This document shows, piece by piece, positions 24,104 to 32,411 of a stretch of DNA of 64,000 nucleotides; the first letter of the stretch is position 1, and each line of letters begins with the position of its first letter. A program made the position numbers and the translations under genes. The notes under the pieces are model-generated. The model searched no databases and was not told the DNA's origin. It saw only the letters and a program-made list of their open reading frames with translations. Source of the stretch: Hyphomicrobiales bacterium (GTDB taxonomy: Bacteria; Pseudomonadota; Alphaproteobacteria; Rhizobiales; Rhizobiaceae); NCBI GenBank assembly GCA_900466475.1, contig UBMI01000021.1, positions 62,001 to 126,000 on the forward strand, read 5' to 3'.

Positions 24104-25105
24104 ATGACGACGAAGAAAAAACCGAAGGTCTACATAACCCGCAAGCTGCCTGATGTCGTCGAAACCCGCATGCGCGAGCTTTTCGATGCCGAGTTGAATA
24201 TCGACGATACGCCGCGATCCGTTCCCGAACTCGTCGAAGCCGTCAAAACCTGCGACGTGCTCGTGCCGACCGTGACGGATCGTATCGATGCAGCCCTCAT
24301 CGATCAGGCCGGGCCGCAGATGAAGCTGATCGCCAGCTTTTCGAACGGCACCGATCACATCGACATCGAAGCGGCCGCGCGCCGTGGCATCACCGTCACC
24401 AACACGCCGAATGTGCTGACCGAAGACACTGCCGACATGACAATGGCGCTGATCCTCGCCGTGCCGCGGCGGATCGGCGAGGGTGCGCGCGTGCTGACGG
24501 ACCGGCCCGGTGAATGGGCTGGCTGGTCCCCCACCTGGATGCTCGGCCGGCGCATTCACGGAAAGCGTATCGGCATCGTCGGCATGGGCCGTATAGGCAC
24601 GGCCGTCGCGCGCCGCGCCAAGGCCTTCGGCCTGTCGATCCACTATCACAACCGCAAGCGCGTCAATCCCGCGACTGAAGACGAATTGGAAGCGACCTAT
24701 TGGGAGAGCCTCGACCAGATGCTCGCCCGCGTCGACATCGTCTCGGTGAATTGCCCCTCGACCCCCGCGACTTTCCATCTCCTGTCGGCTCGCCGCCTGG
24801 CGTTGCTGCAGCCAACCGCCTATCTCGTCAATACAGCCCGCGGTGACGTGGTCGACGAGGCGGCGCTCATCAAATGCCTGCGGGAGGGGAAGATCGCCGG
24901 CGCCGGGCTCGATGTCTTCGAGAACGAGCCCATGGTCAATCCGAAGCTGGTGAAGCTTGCCAATGAGGGCAAGGTGGTATTGCTGCCGCATATGAGCTCG
25001 GCAACGATCGAGGGACGTGCGGAGATGGGCGACAAGGTCATCATCAACATTCGCGCCTTCATCGATGGCCATCGCCCACCGAATCGGGTGCTACCGGGCC
25101 GATGA
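24104..25105 (+). CDS. D-isomer-specific 2-hydroxyacid dehydrogenase (glyoxylate/hydroxypyruvate reductase-like)
   Basis: The 333 residues show the D-2-hydroxyacid dehydrogenase fold: ASFSNGTDHIDIEAAARRGI, the Rossmann motif GIVGMGRIGTAVARRAKA, the NTARGDVVDEAALI motif and the catalytic His in LPHMSSATIEGRAEMG. Similarity to GyaR/GRHPR proteins (TNTPNVLTEDTADMTMALIL) suggests reduction of glyoxylate or hydroxypyruvate. It is a single gene, divergent from the SH3 protein gene with 177 bases between them. Confidence 0.93.
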   Translation: MTTKKKPKVYITRKLPDVVETRMRELFDAELNIDDTPRSVPELVEAVKTCDVLVPTVTDRIDAALIDQAGPQMKLIASFSNGTDHIDIEAAARRGITVTNTPNVLTEDTADMTMALILAVPRRIGEGARVLTDRPGEWAGWSPTWMLGRRIHGKRIGIVGMGRIGTAVARRAKAFGLSIHYHNRKRVNPATEDELEATYWESLDQMLARVDIVSVNCPSTPATFHLLSARRLALLQPTAYLVNTARGDVVDEAALIKCLREGKIAGAGLDVFENEPMVNPKLVKLANEGKVVLLPHMSSATIEGRAEMGDKVIINIRAFIDGHRPPNRVLPGR

Positions 25106-25137
25106 CCGCCGGAGCGCTCGCATCCCTGGTCGGCTAG

Positions 25138-25611
25138 TCAGCCGGCGAGCGCTTTCCTCATTTCGATAAACGTCACCCGTGTAAAACCCGGATGAGATTT
25201 CTCTGCGGTCTTTTCAAAGCCCCAGGCAGTGAAGGTCGTGTGATTGCTGACGAGCTCTATCCGAGTCTCGAGCCTCAATGCCGCAAGGCCTAGATCGAGT
25301 GCCGTCCCCTCGGCTGTATCGAGCAGGCGCCGTCCGATGCCCTTGCCTTGCGCGGATGGCAGGACCGCGAGTTTTCCGACATACAGGCAATCTGCCTCGG
25401 GCCGCAGGAAAATGCAGCCGACGAGTTGCCCGGCCTGCTCCACGGCATAGGCGATTTCTGCTCTTGCCTTTTCCATCAGCGATTCCGCTGTCAGGCGGCT
25501 TGCGGAGGAGGGCGGATCGATGCGGCTCTCCATATAGGCGAAGGACGCGAGAATGAGATCGAGCAGCTCGTTCCAGCGCACAAAGCTCTCATCGATACGA
25601 AACGGCGTCAT
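25138..25611 (-). CDS. GNAT family N-acetyltransferase
   Basis: The 157-residue protein has the acetyl-CoA loop VGKLAVLPSAQGKGIGRRLLDTAE (Q-G-K-G-I-G) at about residue 85 and a C-terminal TFTAWGFEKTAEKSHPGFTRVTFIEM strand pair. Its ATG overlaps the moeB stop by four bases (ATGA), so it is the third cistron of recF-moeB-GNAT. Substrate unknown. Confidence 0.9.
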   Translation of the reverse strand: MTPFRIDESFVRWNELLDLILASFAYMESRIDPPSSASRLTAESLMEKARAEIAYAVEQAGQLVGCIFLRPEADCLYVGKLAVLPSAQGKGIGRRLLDTAEGTALDLGLAALRLETRIELVSNHTTFTAWGFEKTAEKSHPGFTRVTFIEMRKALAG

Positions 25612-26432
25612 GCGGTCCTGTTCTGCCTCGCGCGCCGACGTTTGTAGCGGATCGTATCGAAACGGGCAGACAGCGCGTCGTAGAGCAGCAGGCGACCGAC
25701 TAACGGTTCGCCTGCGCCCGTAATCAACTTGATCGCTTCCATGGCCATCAGCGTGCCGATCACGCCCGTCAGTGCGCCAATGATGCCGGCCTCCGCACAG
25801 GCGGGAATCAATCCGGCCGGCGGTGCTTCGGGAAAGAGATCACGATATCCAGGGTTCTGGGTGCCGTCTTCGGCCGCCTCATAGGGTTTCAGCACCGTCA
25901 GCGATCCGTCGAACCGGCCAACCGCACCTGTCACAAGCGGGATAAGCGCGTCTTCTGCTGCATCGGCCGCCATATAGCGCGTATCGAAATTATCCGAGCC
26001 GTCGATCAGGAGATCGAAACCGGAGAGGTGCAGGCGTGCCGTTTCGGCGGAAAGGCGCTCAGTGAAACGGACGACTTTGATATGCGGGTTTAGCCGCGCG
26101 ATCGCAATGGCTGCGCTTTCTGTCTTCATTTCGCCGATCGTGCCGGAATCGTGGATCACCTGTCGCTGCAGGTTGGAAAGCGAAACACGGTCGTCATCGG
26201 CAATACCGAGCGTGCCGACGCCTGCAGCGGCGAGATATTGCAGGATCGGTGCCCCGAGCCCTCCGGCGCCGATGACAAGCACCCGCGCGGCCTTCAGCTT
26301 CTGCTGGCCCGCGCCCCCGATTTCCGGCAGCAGGATATGGCGATGATAGCGTGCAATTTCGTCTGGGCTGAGAGGTTCCATGGCCGTGATGCTATCACGC
26401 CGCGGACCGCCGGGAGAAGCGCTATCGCTCAT
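25608..26432 (-). CDS. moeB: MoeB/ThiF family adenylyltransferase
   Basis: E1-like enzymes of this family adenylate the C-terminal Gly-Gly of MoaD or ThiS for sulfur transfer. The 274 residues show YHRHILLPEIGGAGQQKLKAARVLVIGAGGLG, DDDRVSLSNLQRQVIHD and DGSDNFDTRYMAADA. The first zinc-ligand pair of E. coli MoeB (CxxC) is absent: the region reads YRDLFPEAPPAGLIPACAEAG. There is no C-terminal rhodanese domain. The ATG overlaps the recF stop by four bases, so the longer start is supported. Confidence 0.88.
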   Translation of the reverse strand: MSDSASPGGPRRDSITAMEPLSPDEIARYHRHILLPEIGGAGQQKLKAARVLVIGAGGLGAPILQYLAAAGVGTLGIADDDRVSLSNLQRQVIHDSGTIGEMKTESAAIAIARLNPHIKVVRFTERLSAETARLHLSGFDLLIDGSDNFDTRYMAADAAEDALIPLVTGAVGRFDGSLTVLKPYEAAEDGTQNPGYRDLFPEAPPAGLIPACAEAGIIGALTGVIGTLMAMEAIKLITGAGEPLVGRLLLYDALSARFDTIRYKRRRARQNRTA

Positions 26433-27553
26433 TCGAAAACCCTTCCGTCCGCAACCGTGAAAAACTGTGCCCGCTCGCCAAGTGCTGCAAACATCTGACG
26501 ATCCGTTCCCGTCATGAAGGCCTGACCGCCAAGCCCGTCTATGAGATCGAAAAGCGCGGCACGGCGTCCCTCGTCGAGATGGGCGGCAATCTCATCCAGG
26601 AGCAGAACCGGCGCATGGCCGGTAAGATTGCCGACGAGCCGTGCATGGGCAAGCACAAGGCCCACCAGCAGGGCTTTCTGCTCGCCGGTGGAGCAGCGCG
26701 CCGCATCCATCTGCTTCTCCCGATGATGAACGATGAGATCGGCGCGATGCGGCCCTTCCAGCGTGCGGCCAGCGCCGGCATCGCGGTACCGGTTTGCGGC
26801 GAGTGTTGCCGCATACTCATCTTCCAGATCGACCGAAGGCCGGGAGAATTGGCCGTCCATGAAACCCGAAAGCTGCAGCGATGCCGATGGGAAGGGCGAG
26901 ATCTCCCGGCTTTCCTCGACGAGTCGCGTCAGCAGGCCGAGCATTTCCTGCCGGGCGAGCGCCATGGCAATGCCGAGGCTCGCCATCTGCTCCTCGATAC
27001 CGGAAAGCCAGGATGGATCGAAACGGCCTTCGTCCAGCAGCTTGTTGCGGCTGCGCATGGCGCGCTCGAAGTCGCTCGCCCGCCTGCCGTGCTCGGGATC
27101 GAGCGACAGTACCAATCTGTCGAGGAACCGCCTGCGGTCGGACGAGCCGCCGGTAAAGAGCCCGTCCATTGCCGGTGTCAGCCAGAGCACGCGCAAATGA
27201 TCGGTCAGCTCGTCGACTGCTTTTGCCGTCGTTCCGTTGATGCGCAGCCGTCGCGCCGTCGTCTCGTCGCTGGTATCGATTCCAGTACCGATCTCGACGT
27301 TACCCTCCATGCCATCGAGCTCTGCAAAGATCGAAAATCCGCCCGTAGCGCCAACGCGGGTGATATCGCCATAGGCGGCTCGGCGCAGACCGCGCCCCGG
27401 TGACAGGAACGAGACCGCCTCCATCAGGTTGGTCTTGCCCGCACCGTTGTCGCCGGTCAACACGACATGCCGAGCGTCGAGCGCAAGCGAGGCCGACGAA
27501 TAATTGCGAAAGTCGGTCAGCTTCAAACGGGAAAGGGCAACCTTGTGCGGCAT
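26429..27553 (-). CDS. recF: DNA replication and repair protein RecF
   Basis: RecF recognises gaps and loads RecA with RecO and RecR. The 374-residue SMC-like ATPase has Walker A VLTGDNGAGKTNLMEAV near residue 34, signature STGEQKALLVGLVLAHA and Walker B VLLLDEIAAHLDEGRR. It heads a three-gene unit with moeB and the GNAT gene and, as in other rhizobia, is not next to dnaN. An 18-bp imperfect inverted repeat lies 33 bases upstream of its start. Confidence 0.97.
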   Translation of the reverse strand: MPHKVALSRLKLTDFRNYSSASLALDARHVVLTGDNGAGKTNLMEAVSFLSPGRGLRRAAYGDITRVGATGGFSIFAELDGMEGNVEIGTGIDTSDETTARRLRINGTTAKAVDELTDHLRVLWLTPAMDGLFTGGSSDRRRFLDRLVLSLDPEHGRRASDFERAMRSRNKLLDEGRFDPSWLSGIEEQMASLGIAMALARQEMLGLLTRLVEESREISPFPSASLQLSGFMDGQFSRPSVDLEDEYAATLAANRYRDAGAGRTLEGPHRADLIVHHREKQMDAARCSTGEQKALLVGLVLAHARLVGNLTGHAPVLLLDEIAAHLDEGRRAALFDLIDGLGGQAFMTGTDRQMFAALGERAQFFTVADGRVFE

Positions 27554-27585
27554 CGAATATCCGGAATCATCAAGGCTGACAGTTG

Positions 27586-27630
27586 GAGCCTTTCCTCGTC
27601 AGAATGATTCAATCTGACAAGGCAAGGCTC
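27586..27630. repeat. Imperfect 18-bp inverted repeat upstream of recF
   Basis: GAGCCTTTCCTCGTCAGA and TCTGACAAGGCAAGGCTC match at 16 of 18 positions around a 9-base spacer. It lies in the recF leader or promoter region. No T-run follows on either strand, so it is either an operator or a leader hairpin. Confidence 0.6.
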
Positions 27631-27676
27631 TAAGCCGAAGCGCCAAGGATATCAAGGCTGAGAGCTGTCCCAGTCG

Positions 27677-27877
27677 TCAATGGCTCTGCGGGGCCGGCTC
27701 TTCGAGCTGTGCTTCGGCCTCTGCGATTGCCCTTTCGATCCAATAAACGAGATCCGGCCGATCTTCGATCGAGCCGCGGAGCGATTTCAATGAATCGAGG
27801 ATCATCGTGAGTTTCTGGCGGCGCATATCGATGACGATACTGTCGGCATCAGATTTCCCGGTGGGAGCGGATGTCAT
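27677..27877 (-). CDS. Small hypothetical protein, 66 residues
   Basis: The protein reads as soluble and mostly helical, with a basic centre (IDMRRQKLTMILDSLKSLRG) and an acidic C-terminus. Codon use matches the neighbours. It is 123 bases upstream of recF on the same strand. I do not recognise a family and cannot assign a role. Confidence 0.6.
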   Translation of the reverse strand: MTSAPTGKSDADSIVIDMRRQKLTMILDSLKSLRGSIEDRPDLVYWIERAIAEAEAQLEEPAPQSH

Positions 27878-28117
27878 GCAGTACTCGAAGCCTCTTGTCG
27901 TACATAAGGGTCCCGGCGCGACTAACTATCGTCCCATGCAATGAAGTCAACTACAGGGTGTTCAACTTTTCGCGACATCGCCGCTAAGTCATCAAATGAT
28001 AAGTAGAAGTTGTAGAATCGGCGGAAGAGATGTTTGTTTCGTGGCCTAATACCCAAAAAAAGTCGGTTGAAATTTGCAACTTGCGGGTTGAGATATTCAG
28101 CTGACGCTATATGGTAA

Positions 28118-28513
28118 ATGAAGGGTTTACCGGGAAAGAGTGCAGCAGTGCCAGATCCGATTGATATCATTGTCGGCCGCAACGTGAGACAGCTTCGCGC
28201 CCGCCGACGTGTTTCCCAACTGGAACTGGGCGAAGCGCTTGGCCTTACATTCCAGCAGATTCAGAAATACGAAAAGGGGACCAACCGCGTCTCCGCCAGC
28301 AAGCTGCATCAGATAGCGGTCTTTCTTGGTGTTGATATTTCGGAGCTTTTCGAGGGTACTGGAATTTCCCAGTTTGCCAACCGCGTTGAACTGAGCCCCG
28401 AGGCCTATGAACTGGCGATAAGCTATGACAGGTTGAGCTCGACTGCGGGCAAGCAGGCGCTCAAGACGATCCTCAACCTTATATGCGGTCAGGCAGCCGA
28501 AAACGCCGCTTGA
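28118..28513 (+). CDS. XRE family transcriptional regulator
   Basis: The 131-residue protein has a Cro/CI-type helix-turn-helix at about residues 20-75 (IIVGRNVRQLRARRRVSQLEL, with GLTFQQIQKYEKGTNRVSASKLHQIA as recognition region). This resembles the short XRE regulators common in rhizobia that act on chromosomal or quorum-linked targets. The C-terminal 55 residues have no known sensor. The 240 bases before it (27878-28117) are more AT-rich than the flanks, hold no convincing gene and likely contain its promoter. Confidence 0.88.
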   Translation: MKGLPGKSAAVPDPIDIIVGRNVRQLRARRRVSQLELGEALGLTFQQIQKYEKGTNRVSASKLHQIAVFLGVDISELFEGTGISQFANRVELSPEAYELAISYDRLSSTAGKQALKTILNLICGQAAENAA

Positions 28514-28547
28514 CGGCGGCAGCGCCTATCCTTGAATTGAGGGAAAT

Positions 28548-28754
28548 TCAGTGAAGCTCGCGCTCGTGCAGCGCGACGAGCAGGGCGTCCTGCGTCTGAT
28601 GGCCGGCATGATAAAGGTCGATCGCGATGCTGGCGATCGAAAGGCCTTGCTGGCTGCGAAGCTTGATGTTGCGTTCGGCGCACCACGAATAGAGCGCGCC
28701 TGCCAGTGCATCGACATCTTCGGACAGGCAGGTTGAAAAGTTCATTGCCGACAT
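28548..28754 (-). CDS. Small conserved-looking protein, 68 residues
   Basis: The sequence (MSAMNFSTCLSEDVDALAGA, later LSIASIAIDLYHAGHQTQDA) reads like a real folded helical protein with normal rhizobial codon use. It converges with the XRE gene with 34 bases between stops. Upstream there is a perfect 12-bp palindrome, TGCGTTAACGCA, at 28835. No family is recognised. Confidence 0.65.
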   Translation of the reverse strand: MSAMNFSTCLSEDVDALAGALYSWCAERNIKLRSQQGLSIASIAIDLYHAGHQTQDALLVALHERELH

Positions 28755-28834
28755 GGAAATACCCTCTGTTAGTCCCGGACTGCGGGGCCAAAGACAGTAT
28801 GGATTTCAGGAACTTGCAAGCGTGATCGGATCTG

Positions 28835-28846
28835 TGCGTTAACGCA
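28835..28846. promoter_or_regulatory. 12-bp palindrome upstream of the small gene at 28548
   Basis: TGCGTTAACGCA is a perfect palindrome 81 bases upstream of the ATG at 28754, in its likely promoter region. It could be a dimeric regulator site. The binding protein is unknown. Confidence 0.35.
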
Positions 28847-28910
28847 AGACATCTGCGCACAGACGCGCGTCCCGACTTGAAACAGGTGTTTTGAATTGGA
28901 ACGCGCATGA

Positions 28911-28942
28911 AAAAAAGCCGGAGGCGGAACCTCCGGCTTTTT
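28911..28942 (-). terminator. Intrinsic terminator of dnaKJ
   Basis: GCCGGAGG and CCTCCGGC pair around a 5-base loop, flanked by A-runs and T-runs on both sides, so it can act in both directions. On the minus strand it follows the dnaJ stop by 24 bases. Confidence 0.9.
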
Positions 28943-28965
28943 GTAACCTTTGGGGGATATCGAGC

Positions 28966-30108
28966 TTAGCCCTCGAAGAATTCCTTCATACGGGCAAAGA
29001 AGCCGGTCGACTCCGGATTGTTCTCCTTGGAGGAGAGTTGCTCGAATTCCTGCAGAAGCTCGCGCTGGCGCTTGGAAAGTTTCTGCGGCGTCTCGATCTG
29101 GATCTGGATATAGAGATCGCCCGTCTGGCTGGAACGCAGCACCGGCATGCCCTTGCCCTTCAGGCGGAACTGTTTGCCGGCCTGGGTGCCCTCGGGAACG
29201 GTGACACGTGACTTGGTGCCGTCGAGCGTGGCCACATCGAAGGTGCCGCCGAGCGCTGCCGTCGTCATGGAGATCGGCACGGCGCAATAGAGATCGGCCC
29301 CGTCGCGCTGGTAGAACTCATGCGGCTTCACCGACAGGAAGATATAGAGATCGCCTGCCGGACCGCCGCGCATGCCGGCCTCGCCTTCGCCCTGCAGGCG
29401 AATGCGGGTGCCGTCCTCGATACCCGAGGGAATGTTGACCGAGAGCGAGCGTTCTTCGGTCACCCGGCCCTGGCCGTGGCATTTCGGGCACGGATCGGGA
29501 ATGATCTGGCCGCGGCCGTGACAGGTCGGACAGGTGCGTTCCACCGAGAAGAAGCCCTGCGCTGCGCGCACGCGGCCCGAACCCTGGCAGGTGCCGCAGG
29601 TCTTCGGCTGTGTACCTGGCTTGGCGCCGGAACCGGAGCAGACGTCACAGGTTATCGAGGTCGGAACGCGAATCTGCGCCGTCTTGCCGGAGAATGCCTC
29701 TTCCAGCGAGATTTCCATGTTGTAGCGGAGGTCGGCGCCGCGTTCGCGACCACCCGAAGAGCGCTGCCGTCCGCGGCCGCCGCCCATCATCTCGCCGAAA
29801 ATGTCCTCGAAGATATCGGAGAAGCCGCCACCGGCAAATCCGGCGCCGCCACCGAAGCCACCGGGACCGCCCATGCCGCCGTGCTCGAAGGCCGCATGGC
29901 CGTAACGATCGTAGGCCGCGCGCTTCTGCGGGTCCTTCAGCGTTTCATAGGCTTCGTTGATTTCCTTGAACTTGCGTTCGGCGTCTTTGTCATCCGGGTT
30001 CTTGTCCGGATGGTATTTCATTGCCAGCTTGCGGAAGGCGCTTTTCAGCTCTTTCTCATCCGCCGTCTTGGCTACACCCAGAGTTTCGTAAAAGTCCGCT
30101 TTTGCCAA
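28966..30108 (-). CDS. dnaJ: Chaperone DnaJ
   Basis: DnaJ is the Hsp40 co-chaperone that delivers substrates and stimulates DnaK ATPase. The J domain carries HPD in KYHPDKNPDD, followed by a Gly/Phe-rich region and four zinc repeats: CDVCSGSG, CGTCQGSG, CPTCHGRG and CPKCHGQG. The conserved beginning AKADFYETLGVAKTADEKE implies a TTG start at 30108; an ATG at 30141 would add 11 residues. It lies 79 bases downstream of dnaK and ends at a strong terminator. Confidence 0.96.
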   Translation of the reverse strand: MAKADFYETLGVAKTADEKELKSAFRKLAMKYHPDKNPDDKDAERKFKEINEAYETLKDPQKRAAYDRYGHAAFEHGGMGGPGGFGGGAGFAGGGFSDIFEDIFGEMMGGGRGRQRSSGGRERGADLRYNMEISLEEAFSGKTAQIRVPTSITCDVCSGSGAKPGTQPKTCGTCQGSGRVRAAQGFFSVERTCPTCHGRGQIIPDPCPKCHGQGRVTEERSLSVNIPSGIEDGTRIRLQGEGEAGMRGGPAGDLYIFLSVKPHEFYQRDGADLYCAVPISMTTAALGGTFDVATLDGTKSRVTVPEGTQAGKQFRLKGKGMPVLRSSQTGDLYIQIQIETPQKLSKRQRELLQEFEQLSSKENNPESTGFFARMKEFFEG

Positions 30109-30187
30109 TTTAAGCCCCGGAAATGGATTTCCGGCTGCCATGGTGAGCAGCCGGATGTCTATCGTCTAGCGTAGGCCGCAGCCCGGA

Positions 30188-32098
30188 TTAAGCGGACTTC
30201 TTGCGGTCGTCGTCCTTGACTTCTTCGTAGTCGGCGTCGACGACATTGTCATCACCTGCCGAAGCGTCGGCCGTGCCGCCTTCAGCCTGCTGGGCTTCAT
30301 AGATAGCCTGGCCGAGCTTCATGGAAACTTCCATGAGGGTCTGGGTCTTGGCCTTGATGTCTTCGGCGTCGGCATCGGTTGCTTCGGTCGCGGACTTCAG
30401 CGCGGCAATCGCATCGGAGATCGCGGTGCGATCGGCTTCGGAAACCTTGTCGCCGTAATCCTTGAGCGACTTCTCCGTGGAATGAACAAGGCTTTCGGCC
30501 TGGTTCTTTGCTTCCACACCTTCGCGGCGCTTCTTGTCTTCGGCGGCATGCGATTCGGCATCCTTGACCATCTTTTCGATGTCGGCGTCGGAAAGACCGC
30601 CGGAAGCCTGGATGCGGATCTGCTGTTCCTTGCCGGTGCCCTTGTCCTTGGCCGAAACCTGCACGATGCCGTTCGCGTCAATGTCGAAAGTGACTTCGAT
30701 CTGCGGAACGCCACGCGGTGCCGGCGGCAGGCCAACGAGGTCGAACTGGCCGAGCAGCTTGTTGTCGGCAGCCATTTCACGCTCGCCCTGCGAGACGCGG
30801 ATGGTGACGGCCTGCTGATTGTCGTCGGCGGTCGAGAAGGTCTGGCTCTTCTTCGTCGGGATCGTCGTGTTGCGTTCGATCAGACGGGTGAAGACGCCAC
30901 CGAGGGTTTCGATGCCGAGAGACAGCGGGGTAACGTCGAGAAGCAGAACGTCCTTGACGTCGCCCTGCAGAACGCCGGCCTGGATGGCGGCGCCGAGAGC
31001 AACGACTTCATCCGGGTTGACGCCCTTGTGCGGTTCCTTGCCGAACAGCTGCTTGACGACTTCCTGTACCTTCGGCATGCGGCTCATGCCGCCGACGAGA
31101 ACGACTTCGTCGATTTCGGCAGCGGTGACGCCGGCATCCTTGAGGGCTGCCTTGCACGGAGCGATCGTGCGCTGAACGAGATCGTCGACCAGGCTTTCGA
31201 GCTTGGCGCGGGTCAGCTTCAGCGTCAGGTGCTTCGGGCCGGAAGCATCAGCCGTGATGAACGGCAGGTTGATTTCGGTCTGCTGCGAAGAAGACAGCTC
31301 GATCTTTGCCTTTTCGGCAGCTTCCTTGAGGCGCTGCAGGGCAAGCTTGTCGTTCTTCAGGTCGATGCCATTGTCCTTCTTGAACTCGGCAACGAGATAT
31401 TCGACGAGACGCATGTCGAAGTCTTCACCGCCGAGGAACGTGTCGCCGTTGGTGGACTTCACTTCGAAGACGCCATCGCCAATCTCGAGGATCGAGATAT
31501 CGAAGGTGCCGCCGCCAAGGTCGTAAACGGCGATCGTCTTGCCGTCCTTCTTGTCGAGGCCATAGGCGAGAGCGGCAGCTGTCGGCTCGTTGATGATGCG
31601 GAGCACTTCAAGACCAGCGATCTTGCCGGCATCCTTGGTTGCCTGGCGCTGCGCGTCGTTGAAATATGCGGGAACGGTGATGACGGCCTTTTCGACCTTT
31701 TCACCGAGGTAGGATTCAGCGGTTTCCTTCATCTTCTGAAGGATCATCGCGGAAATCTGTGCGGGCGAGTAGCCCTTGCCATTTGCTTCGACCCAGGCGT
31801 CGCCATTATCGCCCTTGACGATCGTGAAGGGAACGAGGTGCTTGTCCTTCTCGACGGTCGGATCTTCGTAACGGCGGCCGATGAGGCGCTTTACGGCGAA
31901 GAGTGTATTCGTGGGGTTGGTGACCGCCTGGCGCTTGGCCGGCTGGCCGACGAGGCGTTCGCCGTCATCGGAAAATGCCACCATGGAAGGGGTCGTACGC
32001 GCACCTTCCGCGTTCTCGATGACCTTTGCGTCCTTGCCGTCCATGACCGCGACGCAGGAATTTGTCGTTCCAAGGTCGATACCAATTACTTTTGCCAT
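30188..32098 (-). CDS. dnaK: Chaperone DnaK (Hsp70)
   Basis: The 636-residue Hsp70 has the ATPase domain motifs GIDLGTTNSCVAVMDG, IAVYDLGGGTFDISILE and VLVGGMSRMPKVQEVV, a substrate-binding domain (TPLSLGIETLGGVFTRLIERNTTIP) and an acidic lid ending in VDADYEEVKDDDRKKS. I start it at 32098 (MAKVIGIDLG), preceded by AAGGAGAG. A promoter with TTGCAG-17-TATATA lies 113 bases upstream. Confidence 0.98.
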   Translation of the reverse strand: MAKVIGIDLGTTNSCVAVMDGKDAKVIENAEGARTTPSMVAFSDDGERLVGQPAKRQAVTNPTNTLFAVKRLIGRRYEDPTVEKDKHLVPFTIVKGDNGDAWVEANGKGYSPAQISAMILQKMKETAESYLGEKVEKAVITVPAYFNDAQRQATKDAGKIAGLEVLRIINEPTAAALAYGLDKKDGKTIAVYDLGGGTFDISILEIGDGVFEVKSTNGDTFLGGEDFDMRLVEYLVAEFKKDNGIDLKNDKLALQRLKEAAEKAKIELSSSQQTEINLPFITADASGPKHLTLKLTRAKLESLVDDLVQRTIAPCKAALKDAGVTAAEIDEVVLVGGMSRMPKVQEVVKQLFGKEPHKGVNPDEVVALGAAIQAGVLQGDVKDVLLLDVTPLSLGIETLGGVFTRLIERNTTIPTKKSQTFSTADDNQQAVTIRVSQGEREMAADNKLLGQFDLVGLPPAPRGVPQIEVTFDIDANGIVQVSAKDKGTGKEQQIRIQASGGLSDADIEKMVKDAESHAAEDKKRREGVEAKNQAESLVHSTEKSLKDYGDKVSEADRTAISDAIAALKSATEATDADAEDIKAKTQTLMEVSMKLGQAIYEAQQAEGGTADASAGDDNVVDADYEEVKDDDRKKSA

Positions 32099-32184
32099 GT
32101 CATTCTCTCCTTGAAGCAAGCTGTCGGAACCCCGGTAAGGCATTTCCCTGACAGCCCCTTACGGGATGGGTCTACTAAGATTAC

Positions 32185-32200
32185 GCAATCGTGATTGCGG
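32185..32200. repeat. Inverted repeat in the dnaK leader
   Basis: CGCAATC and GATTGCG are separated by two bases, between the predicted promoter and the dnaK start. It could be a small leader hairpin or operator. It is not the CIRCE element, whose arms are longer and different. Confidence 0.35.
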
Positions 32201-32210
32201 TGATGCGGCG

Positions 32211-32239
32211 TATATAAGGAGCGGTTTTCTGGACTGCAA
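32211..32239 (-). promoter_or_regulatory. Predicted dnaK promoter
   Basis: On the minus strand TTGCAG at 32234-32239 and TATATA at 32211-32216 have a 17-base spacer. The extended CCTTGCAG ... CTCCTTATAT also partly resembles alphaproteobacterial sigma-32 promoters, which would fit heat induction. The remainder of the gap to 32411 holds only a hairpin at 32351-32379 behind the penicillin-binding protein gene. Confidence 0.5.
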
Positions 32240-32350
32240 GGCGAGAAATGGCCCGGAATCCAGCAAAACGAATGTGTTGCATTCAATTTTTACAGTAGCC
32301 GGAAAAGGGTCTGCTTTGCACCTTCAAACCGTGCAAATCTTGCACGCCGA

Positions 32351-32379
32351 GCCTTGCGCGGGACGTGCTCCCGCAAGGC
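32351..32379. repeat. Hairpin downstream of the penicillin-binding protein gene
   Basis: GCCTTGCG-c-GGGA and TCCCGCAAGGC pair with a single bulged C around a 5-base loop. It follows the penicillin-binding protein stop by about 33 bases but lacks a T-run, so it is a weak or Rho-dependent end signal. Confidence 0.4.
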
Positions 32380-32411
32380 ATCCATTTCCGTCGCAATACT
32401 GTCTCCGGCTC

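Noticed and set aside
27922..28182. 86-codon minus-strand open frame
   Set aside because: It overlaps the XRE gene start and its promoter region, has AT-rich composition unlike rhizobial genes and shows no recognisable protein pattern.
30482..32194. Long open frame antisense to dnaK
   Set aside because: It is a shadow of dnaK codon bias, with no family match.
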